Positions 46,795 through 55,215 of a DNA stretch of 64,000 nt are shown piece after piece. This DNA comes from Actinomycetota bacterium (GTDB lineage Bacteria; Actinomycetota; Actinomycetes; Mycobacteriales; JACQDL01), in NCBI GenBank assembly GCA_016201065.1, contig JACQDL010000035.1, positions 1 through 64,000 on the forward strand. Direction: 5' to 3'. The translations under genes were made by a program, and so were the position numbers. Numbering within the stretch: the first letter of the stretch is position 1; every line of letters begins with the position of its first letter. Under the pieces are notes generated by a model. The model saw nothing but the letters and a program-made list of their open reading frames with translations. It was not told the DNA's origin and did no database searches.

Positions 46795-49475
46795 ACCCCG
46801 GGACATGGGTGGAGGACGCGCGTGCCCCGCACACGGCAGATCACGGCCTGCTGCGGCGCCTCGTGCCAGCGACCACCGACGATGCGCGACTCGCCCTGGT
46901 GGCGTCGAACGGGGTGTCGATCGACTACGGTGCGCTGCGCCGTGAGGTCGCGAGCACGGCGGACCGGCTGGCCCGCCGGCTACCCGGGGACGGCTCGGTC
47001 GGGGTGGCGCTGTCGGATCCGATCGCCCTGGTCGTCTGGACGTTCGCCGCGATCGCCCTGCACCGGCCGGTGTTCCCGGTCCAGTACGACCTCACCGCCA
47101 GGGAGATCGACGCCGTCGCGGAGCACGAGCACGCCGCCGCGATCCTGGTGGACGACCCCGACGGGGGAGCCGACCTTCGGGTGTTCCCCGACGGCCCGCC
47201 CGGCCGGGACACCAGGCCGGCACCGGGCGTCCACTTCTACACCTCGGGTACGTCGGGTCGGCCTAAGGGCGTGGTGAGAACCCACGAGTCGCTGGTCACG
47301 GAGGCGCGCGCGATCGTCGAACGGCTGGAGTACACCGCGGACTCGGTGCTTCTGACGGCGGTTCCCCTCTACCACGCCTACGGCTTCTCGTTCGGCGTCC
47401 TGGCGGGCCTCGCGGCGGGCGCGACCGTCGTGGCGTCCTCGCCGCGCACGCCGTCCGCCTTCGCCGAACGTCTGTCCCGGCACGGCGTGAACGTCGTGCT
47501 CGGTGTGCCCGGACTGTACGACGTCTGGTCCCGGCGCAGGCCGAACCGCGACCCCCTGCCGCGCCCGCGCCTGTGCGTGAGCTCCGGCGCGCTGCTCCCG
47601 CTCGAGGTGGCGCAGCGCTTCCGGCAGACGTGGGGTGTGCCGGTCGCGGTGCAGTACGGCTCCACCGAGTGCGGCGCGATTAGCGTCGACCGGGAGGCCA
47701 CCGGCCTGTCCGCCTGCGTCGGCCCGCCCTATCCGGGCGTGCGGATCGAGGCCGGCACCCGGGAACGACCCGCACCCGTCGTCGTCCACAGCGACTACGC
47801 CGCCGTGGGGTACGTCCGCCAGACCGACATCGGCGAGGACGGCAAGTTCACCGCCTCCGGGATCCGCACCGGGGACGTCGGATGGGTGGACGACGCCGGG
47901 CGCCTGCACCTGACCGGGCGGCGGTCCGACCTGGTGAACGTGCACGGCCGCAAGGTCGATGTCGAAGAGGTCCGCACGGTCGTGGTAGCGCATCCCGGCG
48001 TCGTGGACGCCGTGGTGCTCGGGGTCGATGCGGGGCCGGGCCAGTGGGTGGCCGCGTTCGTCGTCGCCCCCGGAGTGGCCGGTGCCGCCGGTGAGGCGGC
48101 CTGGGAGGACGCGCTCTTCCACCACTGCCGGGAGCGCCTGGCCGCTCACAAGGTGCCGCGGCGGTTCTTCTTCTTCAACCGGATCCCGCGCACCCCGACG
48201 GGCAAGCCGCGCCGAGCCGATCTGCTCGCGGCGGCCAGGGCCGCTGTCGAGGACGGCACCGACGCGGATCGCACGACGGGCCTGCCGGTGACCCGGACCA
48301 GCGGTCGCCTGCCCGACGGCAGGCGCATCCACTACTTCAGCACCGCCGGGCGAGCCTGCCTCCCGACGCTCCGCCCCACCGCCGAGGTCGCCTCACCGAC
48401 CGAGTCGCAGTTGCGCTGGGACGTCTGGGAGGAGGACTGGGTGGTCATCGCGGCGCATCGGCAGCGTCGCGACGCGCCGACGTCCGGTACTGCGCGCTGC
48501 CCGCTGTGCCCGTCCGCGAGCCCGGGCGTCGGCGAGATACCGTCCGCCGCGTACGAGGTGGCCGTCTTCGACAACCGGCACCCTGCGCTGCCCGGGCGGG
48601 CGGTGGCCGGCGATGGTCCGCTCACGGGCGCGGGCCACCCCCTCACCGGCGGGTGCTGCGAGGTCCTCAGCTACACCGCCGATCACGACGGCGCGCTGTC
48701 GCGGCTGCCGCTGACCCGCATCGAGACCGTGATAGCCGCGTGGGCGGACCGCACCGCGGCACTCAACGCGCGGCCGGACGTGGCCCAGGTGCTGTGCTTC
48801 GAGAACCGCGGCGCTCAGGTCGGGGCGACCCTCGCGCATCCGCACGGCCAGATCTACGGGTATCCGGTCGTTCCTCCCCGGCTCCAGCGGCTGCTGAGCG
48901 TCGCCGGGCGGCGGTGGGAACGGCACCAGGAGTGTGTGGTGTGCGTGACTCTGCAGCGGGGGAGCGGCACCCGTGACCGGATCGTGGCGGACGGCGCGCA
49001 CTGGACCGCCTTTGTGCCCTACGCGGCTCGGTGGCCCTACGAGGTGCGCCTGGTGCCGCACCGCCACGTCCCGGATCTGACGGTCCTGAGCGGAGCGGAG
49101 AGAACGGACCTGGCCCGGGTACTGCGGCATGTGCTGCGCCAGTTCGACGAACTGTTCCAGCAGCCCGCCCCGTACGTCCTCAGCTGGATCCAGGCGCCGG
49201 CTCGCCAGGACAGGCACGTGGCCCACGCCCACGCCCAGATCGTGTCTCCGCTGCGCTCACGCGACCGGCTGAAGTACCTGGCTGCCGGCGAGTTGGCCGC
49301 CGGGACCTTCGTCAACGAGGTGCCCCCGGAACGCGCCGCAGCCGATCTGCGCAGCGCCTGGCCCTGGTGTTACGCCGACCCGGAGGACGCCGACAGCGAG
49401 ACCCACGTCAGCGCCGGCGCGCACGCCGCCGGCGATCGGGGCGAGTGCGAAGAACAACGGCAACGCACGCAATGA
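46791..49475 (+). CDS. Fusion: AMP-forming acyl/aryl ligase + GalT-like nucleotidylyltransferase
   Basis: 894 residues, two enzymes in one chain. Residues 1-500 are an ANL ligase: YTSGTSGRPKGVV, YGSTECG, TGDVGWVDDAGRLHL, GRRSDLVNVHGRKVDVEEV and the C-terminal catalytic Lys in TPTGKPRR. Residues about 510-880 are a GalT/HIT-superfamily domain: WVVIAAHRQRR, zinc ligands CPLC (Cys570, Cys573), FENRGAQVGATLAHPHGQ with the nucleotidylated His685, and HAHAQ near the end. GalT-type enzymes move NMP between sugar 1-phosphates. Placed directly after gmhA (GTGA overlap), this domain could activate heptose 1-phosphate in place of HddC or HldE. The ligase part might activate an aromatic or fatty acid for the ACP encoded downstream. 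Confidence 0.9.
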   Translation: MNPGTWVEDARAPHTADHGLLRRLVPATTDDARLALVASNGVSIDYGALRREVASTADRLARRLPGDGSVGVALSDPIALVVWTFAAIALHRPVFPVQYDLTAREIDAVAEHEHAAAILVDDPDGGADLRVFPDGPPGRDTRPAPGVHFYTSGTSGRPKGVVRTHESLVTEARAIVERLEYTADSVLLTAVPLYHAYGFSFGVLAGLAAGATVVASSPRTPSAFAERLSRHGVNVVLGVPGLYDVWSRRRPNRDPLPRPRLCVSSGALLPLEVAQRFRQTWGVPVAVQYGSTECGAISVDREATGLSACVGPPYPGVRIEAGTRERPAPVVVHSDYAAVGYVRQTDIGEDGKFTASGIRTGDVGWVDDAGRLHLTGRRSDLVNVHGRKVDVEEVRTVVVAHPGVVDAVVLGVDAGPGQWVAAFVVAPGVAGAAGEAAWEDALFHHCRERLAAHKVPRRFFFFNRIPRTPTGKPRRADLLAAARAAVEDGTDADRTTGLPVTRTSGRLPDGRRIHYFSTAGRACLPTLRPTAEVASPTESQLRWDVWEEDWVVIAAHRQRRDAPTSGTARCPLCPSASPGVGEIPSAAYEVAVFDNRHPALPGRAVAGDGPLTGAGHPLTGGCCEVLSYTADHDGALSRLPLTRIETVIAAWADRTAALNARPDVAQVLCFENRGAQVGATLAHPHGQIYGYPVVPPRLQRLLSVAGRRWERHQECVVCVTLQRGSGTRDRIVADGAHWTAFVPYAARWPYEVRLVPHRHVPDLTVLSGAERTDLARVLRHVLRQFDELFQQPAPYVLSWIQAPARQDRHVAHAHAQIVSPLRSRDRLKYLAAGELAAGTFVNEVPPERAAADLRSAWPWCYADPEDADSETHVSAGAHAAGDRGECEEQRQRTQ

Positions 49476-49487
49476 CTTGGAGGAACC

Positions 49488-50645
49488 ATGGAACCGACCA
49501 CCCTGCCCGACCGGACCGCCTGGGAGGGACGACCGGTGCTGGTCACCGGGGGCGCGTCGCTGATTGGCTCCCACCTGACCGCCGCCCTGGTCGATCTCGG
49601 CGCGGACGTCACGGTGGTGGACGACCTCAGCAGCGGCAGCCGGGAGAACATCAAGCATCTGCTGAAGGCCGGCAGGATCTCGTTCTACGAGGCGGATCTG
49701 CGTGACGCCCGGGAGACCCGGCGGGCGATGGAGGGTGTCGACACCCTCTTCCACCTCGCCGCGATCCACGGCGGGCGGGGCTATGTGGACCTCCACCAGA
49801 CCGCCTGTGCGGAGAACCTGTACCTCGACGGCCTGGTCTTCCGGACGGCGCGGGACACGAAGGTGCGACAGGTCGTGTTCGCCTCGTCGGGGTGTGTCTA
49901 CCCGCTGTACAGGCAACGGGATCCGTCCAGCGACCTGCTGCTCACGGAGGACCTGGTCGGCCCGCCGTACGAGGCCGACGGCATGTACGGCAACGCCAAG
50001 CTGATGGGCGAACTGACCTTGCGCAGCCTGCACGAGGAGCACGGCATGGACACCGCCTCCTGCCGGTACTTCACGGTGTACGGTCCGCGCGGCATCGAGA
50101 ACCACGCGGTGATCGCGATGATGGCCCGTGCCCTGGTGCGTCAGGACCCCTTCGTGATCTGGGGCGACGGAACGCAGGTGCGCAACTGGACGCACGTCTC
50201 GGACATCGTGAACGGCACGATCATGGCAGCCGAGCGGATCCACGACGGCACCGCGGTCAACCTCGGCACGCAGGAGCGCATCCAGGTGGTCGAGGCGGCC
50301 CGGCTGATCTGTGATCTGGCCGGCCACGACCCGACGTTCGTGTTCCGCACGGACATGCCGGTCGGCCCGGTGAACCGGATCGCGAGCTTCGAACGCGCGT
50401 CGCACCTGCTCGGCTGGCGTCCGCAGGTGAGTTTCGCCGAGGGGGTGCGTGACACCTTCGCGTGGTACCGCAACCACCGCGATCCGCAACGCCTGGCCGG
50501 CGTCCTGGACCGGTTGCTGACCGAACGTGGCGTGCACTCGGTTGCGCCGGTGGACGCTGCGCCGGCGGCGCGGCCGCGGTCCGAGGAGCTGGAGGCGGTC
50601 ATGCCGACCGCCGAGCGATCGCCTGCCGCGGCCGCGCTCAGGTGA
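49488..50645 (+). CDS. SDR nucleotide-sugar epimerase (GDP-mannose 3,5-epimerase-like)
   Basis: 385 residues. VLVTGGASLIGSH binds NAD(P); FHLAAIHGGRGYV, SSGCVYPLY, MYGNAKLMGE (YxxxK) and RYFTVYGPRG resemble the GDP-mannose 3,5-epimerase/GDP-fucose branch of SDRs. It may act on a GDP-heptose formed by the preceding enzymes. ATG 49488 has GGAGGAA upstream. The last 50 residues, rich in Ala and Pro, are outside the fold. Confidence 0.9.
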   Translation: MEPTTLPDRTAWEGRPVLVTGGASLIGSHLTAALVDLGADVTVVDDLSSGSRENIKHLLKAGRISFYEADLRDARETRRAMEGVDTLFHLAAIHGGRGYVDLHQTACAENLYLDGLVFRTARDTKVRQVVFASSGCVYPLYRQRDPSSDLLLTEDLVGPPYEADGMYGNAKLMGELTLRSLHEEHGMDTASCRYFTVYGPRGIENHAVIAMMARALVRQDPFVIWGDGTQVRNWTHVSDIVNGTIMAAERIHDGTAVNLGTQERIQVVEAARLICDLAGHDPTFVFRTDMPVGPVNRIASFERASHLLGWRPQVSFAEGVRDTFAWYRNHRDPQRLAGVLDRLLTERGVHSVAPVDAAPAARPRSEELEAVMPTAERSPAAAALR

Positions 50646-51943
50646 GCCGGTCGGCGTCCGCGTCGCGACGCCGACTGCTGGCCTTCCCCTGGCCGGTCGG
50701 CGCCGGCCATGTCGGCCGCTGCATGGCGCTGGCCAGGGTGCTGGGTCCGGACTACGAGATCGTCTTCGCCGCGGACCCGACCGGCAACATGGTGGCCGCC
50801 GGCGGGTTCCACACCGTGGGTGCGGCCGGACCTCGCCCGCGGTCGCCGTTCCCCGCCGCGGACTACCTCGCGATCACCGGCCCGGGCGATGCTTTCGCCA
50901 GCATGTGGTACTACCGCGCCTCGCGCATCCGCGCCCAGGTAGAGGCCGACCGGGCACTGATCCGGCGGGTCCGCCCGGACGGGGTCGTCACGCACATGCA
51001 CCCGACTAGCGCGATCGCGGCACGGTGCGAGGGCGTGCCGATCGTGTCGGTGGCCGACGCGGACTTCTTCGTGACCGGACCGGCCGGCTGGATGCCGTGG
51101 CTCGGCGACGGTGGTGCCCGGGTCTCGCCATTCCCGCCGAGCCTGCCGGCGTTCAACGAGGTACTGGCGGACTACGGCCAGAAGCCGATCGAGGAGTGCA
51201 GCGACCTGCTCATCGGCGACCTCGCGCTGATCGCGAGCGTGCCCGAGGTGGAGCTCCCGGACGTGCGTTACCGCGACCGGAGCGACATCCACTACGTCGG
51301 CCCGCTCGTCTGGGACCCCGACCTGGACGGGGACCTCGCGCGACGACTCCGGGCGTTCACCGTTCCTGGCCGCATCCAGGTGTACGCCTCCGTCGGCGGC
51401 GGAGCGGTGTCGACCCAGGAGATCGCCGCCGCAGCGCAGGACGCCGCCGCGGCTCACGGGTGGTCCCTGGTCCTGTCTGGCGGCCTGGGCGTCACGCCGG
51501 AACCCGCAGGGGGAGGCGCACAGGTGCTGCGTCAGCGCTTCGGCGGGATCACCGCCGCGTCGGCGTGGGCGGCCGTCGTGGTGTGTCACGGCGGACACAG
51601 CACGGTGCTGGCGGCACTGCAGGCAGGCAAGCCCGTGGTGGTCGTGCCCGCGATGTCCGAGAACGAGGGCAACGGCCGCCACCTGGTCAGTGCCAACGGC
51701 GTCGGGCTGGCGCTGGTGACCAGTTCGATCGGCGAGGGCAACCGGGTCAGGCTCACTCCGCGCCGAACGCCCGCAGGGGACGCCAGGTTCGTCGACGGGC
51801 CCGGGCTCGCCGACGCGGTGAGCGAAGTGATGGACGACCCCTCGTACCGGCTGCGGGCCGGCGAACTGTCGCTGCGGCTCCGCGATGCCGCACGCGCCGC
51901 GCCGGCCCGGACAAGGGCTCTACTCGCCGGGATCGGCCTGTGA
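50642..51943 (+). CDS. GT1-family glycosyltransferase
   Basis: 433 residues of the GT-B fold. The N-terminus has FPWPVGAGHVGRCMALARVL. The C-terminal donor site reads VVCHGGHSTVLAALQAGKPVVVVP, a variant of the HGGxGT...GxP motif of antibiotic macrolide-type glycosyltransferases, followed by SENEGNGRHL. It would attach the activated sugar to the aglycone or growing saccharide. GTG 50642 overlaps the SDR stop (GTGA). Confidence 0.88.
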   Translation: MSRSASASRRRLLAFPWPVGAGHVGRCMALARVLGPDYEIVFAADPTGNMVAAGGFHTVGAAGPRPRSPFPAADYLAITGPGDAFASMWYYRASRIRAQVEADRALIRRVRPDGVVTHMHPTSAIAARCEGVPIVSVADADFFVTGPAGWMPWLGDGGARVSPFPPSLPAFNEVLADYGQKPIEECSDLLIGDLALIASVPEVELPDVRYRDRSDIHYVGPLVWDPDLDGDLARRLRAFTVPGRIQVYASVGGGAVSTQEIAAAAQDAAAAHGWSLVLSGGLGVTPEPAGGGAQVLRQRFGGITAASAWAAVVVCHGGHSTVLAALQAGKPVVVVPAMSENEGNGRHLVSANGVGLALVTSSIGEGNRVRLTPRRTPAGDARFVDGPGLADAVSEVMDDPSYRLRAGELSLRLRDAARAAPARTRALLAGIGL

Positions 51944-51992
51944 CCGCGGCACGCGGGACGCCGGTCCCCCAGACAGGAAGGCTTCGAGAACG

Positions 51993-52295
51993 GTGAGACA
52001 AGACGAGATTCTGGCGACGATCCAGGAGCTGATCGCCGCGATCAAGCGGGATACCGTGCCCGTGCGGCCGCATGACGTGCGTCTGGACTCCTCCTTCGCC
52101 GCCCCGCCGCTGAGCATGGACTCGTTGGACTTCGTCCGGTTCCTGGTGGAGGTCGAGGAGGCGTTCGACATCGTGGCCGACGATGCGGACTTCTTGCGCG
52201 TGGAGACGGTCGGCGACAGCGTCAGGCTGGTCCGCGAACTGCTGACCGAGGCCGCCGGGCACGACGGTTCCGCTCAGGGACGGCTGCCGGCATGA
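51993..52295 (+). CDS. Acyl carrier protein
   Basis: 100 residues, four-helix carrier protein. LSMDSLDFVRFLVEVEEAFDI gives the DSL phosphopantetheine site. It differs from the LGGNS carrier encoded at 38348-38680, so the pathway has two carriers for two acyl groups. GTG 51993 is assumed. Candidate partners are the ligase-GalT fusion, the ATP-grasp ligase and the BtrH-like acyltransferase. Confidence 0.88.
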   Translation: MRQDEILATIQELIAAIKRDTVPVRPHDVRLDSSFAAPPLSMDSLDFVRFLVEVEEAFDIVADDADFLRVETVGDSVRLVRELLTEAAGHDGSAQGRLPA

Positions 52296-53740
52296 GAGTC
52301 CTGTACGTGACGCAGGAGTACGCCCCGCTCGCCGCCGAAGGGGGGCTCGGGCTGACCTCGCGTGCGCTGCCGGCCGCGCTCCAGCTCGAGCAGGGCGTCG
52401 AGCACACGCTGGTGATGCCCTACTACACCCGCCAGATGGCAGCCGCCGGGACACGCACGGTGCAGGTCGACCACCTCCCGGCGGTGACCATCGGCGGCCG
52501 GACCTGTTCGGCGACGGTCCACCGGCTGATCGACGACCCGGGCCCGTGCGAGGTGCTGGCGATCCGCGCCGACGACTGGTACGACCGCGACGGGATCTAC
52601 CGCGACGTCGAGTACGTCGAGTACGCCGATGCGGTGCCTCGTGCGGCCTTCTTCGGGTGGTGCGTCGCGACCTGGCTGCAGCGGTCCGGGCAGCGGTTCG
52701 ACATCGTCCACGCAAACGACTGGCAGTCCGGCGCAGCCATCGCACACCTGCGCCGGCTGCGCGTCGGCGCAGCCCCGCGGCTGCTGATGAACGTGCACAG
52801 CGGCGTCTACCACGGAACCGTCGCACCTGCGGAGGTGTCCGGACTCGGCCTAGACGCCCAGGACGCCGAACTGGTCGGGCGGGACGGCGAGCCGAGCTTG
52901 CTGCTGCTCGGCCTGCAGGCCGCCGACGCGACGGTGACGTGCAGCCCGACATACGCACAGGAGCTTTGCCGGACGCTGGCCCACCATCCCATCGGCCGCC
53001 GGCTGACGGAGCTGGGCATCCGCGGGATCATCTCCGGGGTGGACACGCGGGTGTGGGACCCCGCGGCGGCCGGGCGTGCGACCGAGCCCTATGACGCCCC
53101 GACGGTGGAGACAGGGAAGGCCGTCAACAAGCGGCGACTCCAGCTCGGGCTGGGCCTTCACGAGGACCCGCTGACCCCGGTGTTCGGCGTCTGCTCGCGA
53201 TTGGTCGAGGAGAAGGGCAGCGACCTGCTGATCGAGGTCTTCCGCAGGTTCGCCGGGCCCGACCGCGCCCAACTGGTCGTCGTCGGGCAGAGCGAGGAGA
53301 CGTTCCGGCGCGGGCTGACCGAGCTCGCGCGGGACATGCCTGCAGCGGTGCACTACGGGCCCCACTTCGATCAGGATCTCGCCTGGCTGGTGTACGCGGG
53401 ATCGGACTTCACCGTCATGCCGTCGCGTGTCGAACCATGCGGTCTCAACCAGCTCATCGCCATGGCGTACGGCACGATCCCCGTGGTCTCCCGGGTCGGC
53501 GGGCTCAAGGACACCGTCGCCGACGTCCGGGACGATCCTTCCGTCGGCTCCGGGTTCGTCCTCGGCGACATCAGCGCCGTCGACCTGGCCGAGACGGTCT
53601 CCCATGCCGCCGCCTGGCTGCTCGCGGCGCCCGACGAGGTCCGCGCGGTGCGGCAGCGGTGCATGGCGTCCGACTGGTCGTGGTCGAGCACGGCGATCGG
53701 CTTCGCCAAGCTGTACGCGGAGCTCGCGCCCGCCGGGTGA
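52292..53740 (+). CDS. Glycogen/starch synthase-like glycosyltransferase (GT5)
   Basis: 482 residues like GlgA: N-terminal YVTQEYAPLAAEGGLGLTSR (ADP/UDP-glucose loop, KxGGL variant with Glu-Gly-Gly-Leu), FDIVHANDWQSG, GIISGVDTRVWDP, SRLVEEKGSDLL and the donor-site PSRVEPCGLNQLIAMAYGTIPVV. The first Lys of the KTGGL motif reads Ala/Glu here, which may change the donor. ATG 52292 overlaps the ACP stop. With the 4-alpha-glucanotransferase it suggests that alpha-glucosyl units or a related sugar are added to the product. Confidence 0.9.
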   Translation: MRVLYVTQEYAPLAAEGGLGLTSRALPAALQLEQGVEHTLVMPYYTRQMAAAGTRTVQVDHLPAVTIGGRTCSATVHRLIDDPGPCEVLAIRADDWYDRDGIYRDVEYVEYADAVPRAAFFGWCVATWLQRSGQRFDIVHANDWQSGAAIAHLRRLRVGAAPRLLMNVHSGVYHGTVAPAEVSGLGLDAQDAELVGRDGEPSLLLLGLQAADATVTCSPTYAQELCRTLAHHPIGRRLTELGIRGIISGVDTRVWDPAAAGRATEPYDAPTVETGKAVNKRRLQLGLGLHEDPLTPVFGVCSRLVEEKGSDLLIEVFRRFAGPDRAQLVVVGQSEETFRRGLTELARDMPAAVHYGPHFDQDLAWLVYAGSDFTVMPSRVEPCGLNQLIAMAYGTIPVVSRVGGLKDTVADVRDDPSVGSGFVLGDISAVDLAETVSHAAAWLLAAPDEVRAVRQRCMASDWSWSSTAIGFAKLYAELAPAG

Positions 53741-53754
53741 CGCGTCGTCCCGGC

Positions 53755-55209
53755 CTACCGCGTGTGCTCGTGCGCGATCTTGTGATTGGCGGTCAGATCG
53801 TGGCGGGGCACGACGCGGACTCGGGCCGGGACGGCGTAGTCCGGGAGCACGGTTCGCAGATCGGCACGCAGGGCCGCGGCTTCCACGGCGGTTCCGGGGC
53901 GCAGCACGACGGAAAGGCTCAGCAGCTCACCGGTCGGGGTCGGTACCGTGCCGGCCACCGCCTGCAGCACCGCCGGGTGCCCGAGCGCGGCGCTCTCGAT
54001 CTCCTCCGGCGCGATCCGGTGCCCGTTGAGGTCCAGCTGGCGGTCGGCGCGGCCGACGACCCGGATGCGGCCGCGGTGATCGCGCTCCCCGATGTCTCCG
54101 GTGTGGTACGCCCGGTACCCGGGCATTCCCAGCGGGTCGGCGGTGAAGCGCGCATCGGGCCCGGTACCGGTGACGTATCCGAGGGCGAGGTCGCGTCCGC
54201 GCACGATCACTTCCCCGCGTTCGGCTCTGCCGGCCAGCATCAGTGTCGTGGCACCGGCCCCCGTCCCGATTGGCAGGATCATTCCGTCGGCCGTCGCAGT
54301 GTCATCGACAAGATCTCCCGGCGCCACCCGCTCGCACGATGCGATCTGCGGTGTCTCGGTCGTGCCGTAGGCGTTGACGACGTGCGCGTCCGACACCTGG
54401 CCGAGCCGCCGGACGGTGCCCGCTCGCAGTACGGCGCCCGCGGAGACGACCAGCCGGAGTCCGGGCAGCCGGAGCACGGTGCGTCCACCGGGCGCAGCGA
54501 CGAGTTCCAGCAGCGCAGGGGTCGCGTGCAGCACGCTCGTGCGGGACGTCCGAAGGAACTCCGGCAGCCGGTCCGGGCGGGCGAAAACCCCCTTGTCGGG
54601 CACGACCAGCGTGGCACCGGACGTGAGCGCGCCGAGGACGTCCCGCAGAACCGGATCGTGGCCGAGCCCGCCGAGCATCGGGATGCGGTCTCCCGCCGCC
54701 GGAGCGAAGGTGGCTCGGTACCAGGCCAGGGTGCGCAGCAGCGCTCCTGGGCCGATCTCGACGGCGGCCGGCGTTCCGGTGGTGCCCGAGGTGAGGAGCA
54801 CATGGCTGGCGCCCTCCGACACCCTGCCGACCCCCTGCCCGCCGGGCAACGGCACCAGTCCGCTCGTGCCGAGTCGCCACCGGGCCCCGACGACCCGCTC
54901 GCACAGGGTGAGGCGGGCGGCTGGAAGCGCCCCATCGACCAGCGCGACCTTCACACCGATCTCCCAGAGCGCCAGGAGTGTGACGGGTAGCCGGGCAGTC
55001 CGCTCGGCATGCAGGATCACGGTGTCGCCCTCGCGCAGACCCTCCCCACGCAGCAGCCGTGCCGAGCCGGCTATCGAGCGCAGGAGCTGCTGGTAGGAAA
55101 TCATGGTGCGCCCGGTCTCGATCGCGATCGCGGACGGGCCCGCGATCGCAGCCAGGCGCACCTGTTCGACGAGGTCCCCCCCGGTCGGTGCGCTGCCCTG
55201 GTGCGACAT
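53755..55209 (-). CDS. Free-standing adenylation enzyme
   Basis: 484 residues of the NRPS A-domain/ANL family. HVLLTSGTTGTPAAV (A3, but Ala replaces the usual Lys), NAYGTTETPQI (A5), YHTGDIGERDHRGRIRVVGRADRQLDLNGHRI (A7-A8 region; written here in parts as one conserved block), and LTANHKIAHEH with the C-terminal Lys. Asp at the 235 position appears present (GLGHDPVL), suggesting an amino-acid substrate; aminohydroxybenzoate is also possible. It lacks a carrier domain and probably loads the PCP at 38348-38680. ATG 55209 lies six bases after the LanB-like gene. Confidence 0.88.
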   Translation of the reverse strand: MSHQGSAPTGGDLVEQVRLAAIAGPSAIAIETGRTMISYQQLLRSIAGSARLLRGEGLREGDTVILHAERTARLPVTLLALWEIGVKVALVDGALPAARLTLCERVVGARWRLGTSGLVPLPGGQGVGRVSEGASHVLLTSGTTGTPAAVEIGPGALLRTLAWYRATFAPAAGDRIPMLGGLGHDPVLRDVLGALTSGATLVVPDKGVFARPDRLPEFLRTSRTSVLHATPALLELVAAPGGRTVLRLPGLRLVVSAGAVLRAGTVRRLGQVSDAHVVNAYGTTETPQIASCERVAPGDLVDDTATADGMILPIGTGAGATTLMLAGRAERGEVIVRGRDLALGYVTGTGPDARFTADPLGMPGYRAYHTGDIGERDHRGRIRVVGRADRQLDLNGHRIAPEEIESAALGHPAVLQAVAGTVPTPTGELLSLSVVLRPGTAVEAAALRADLRTVLPDYAVPARVRVVPRHDLTANHKIAHEHTR

Positions 55210-55215
55210 CGGCTG

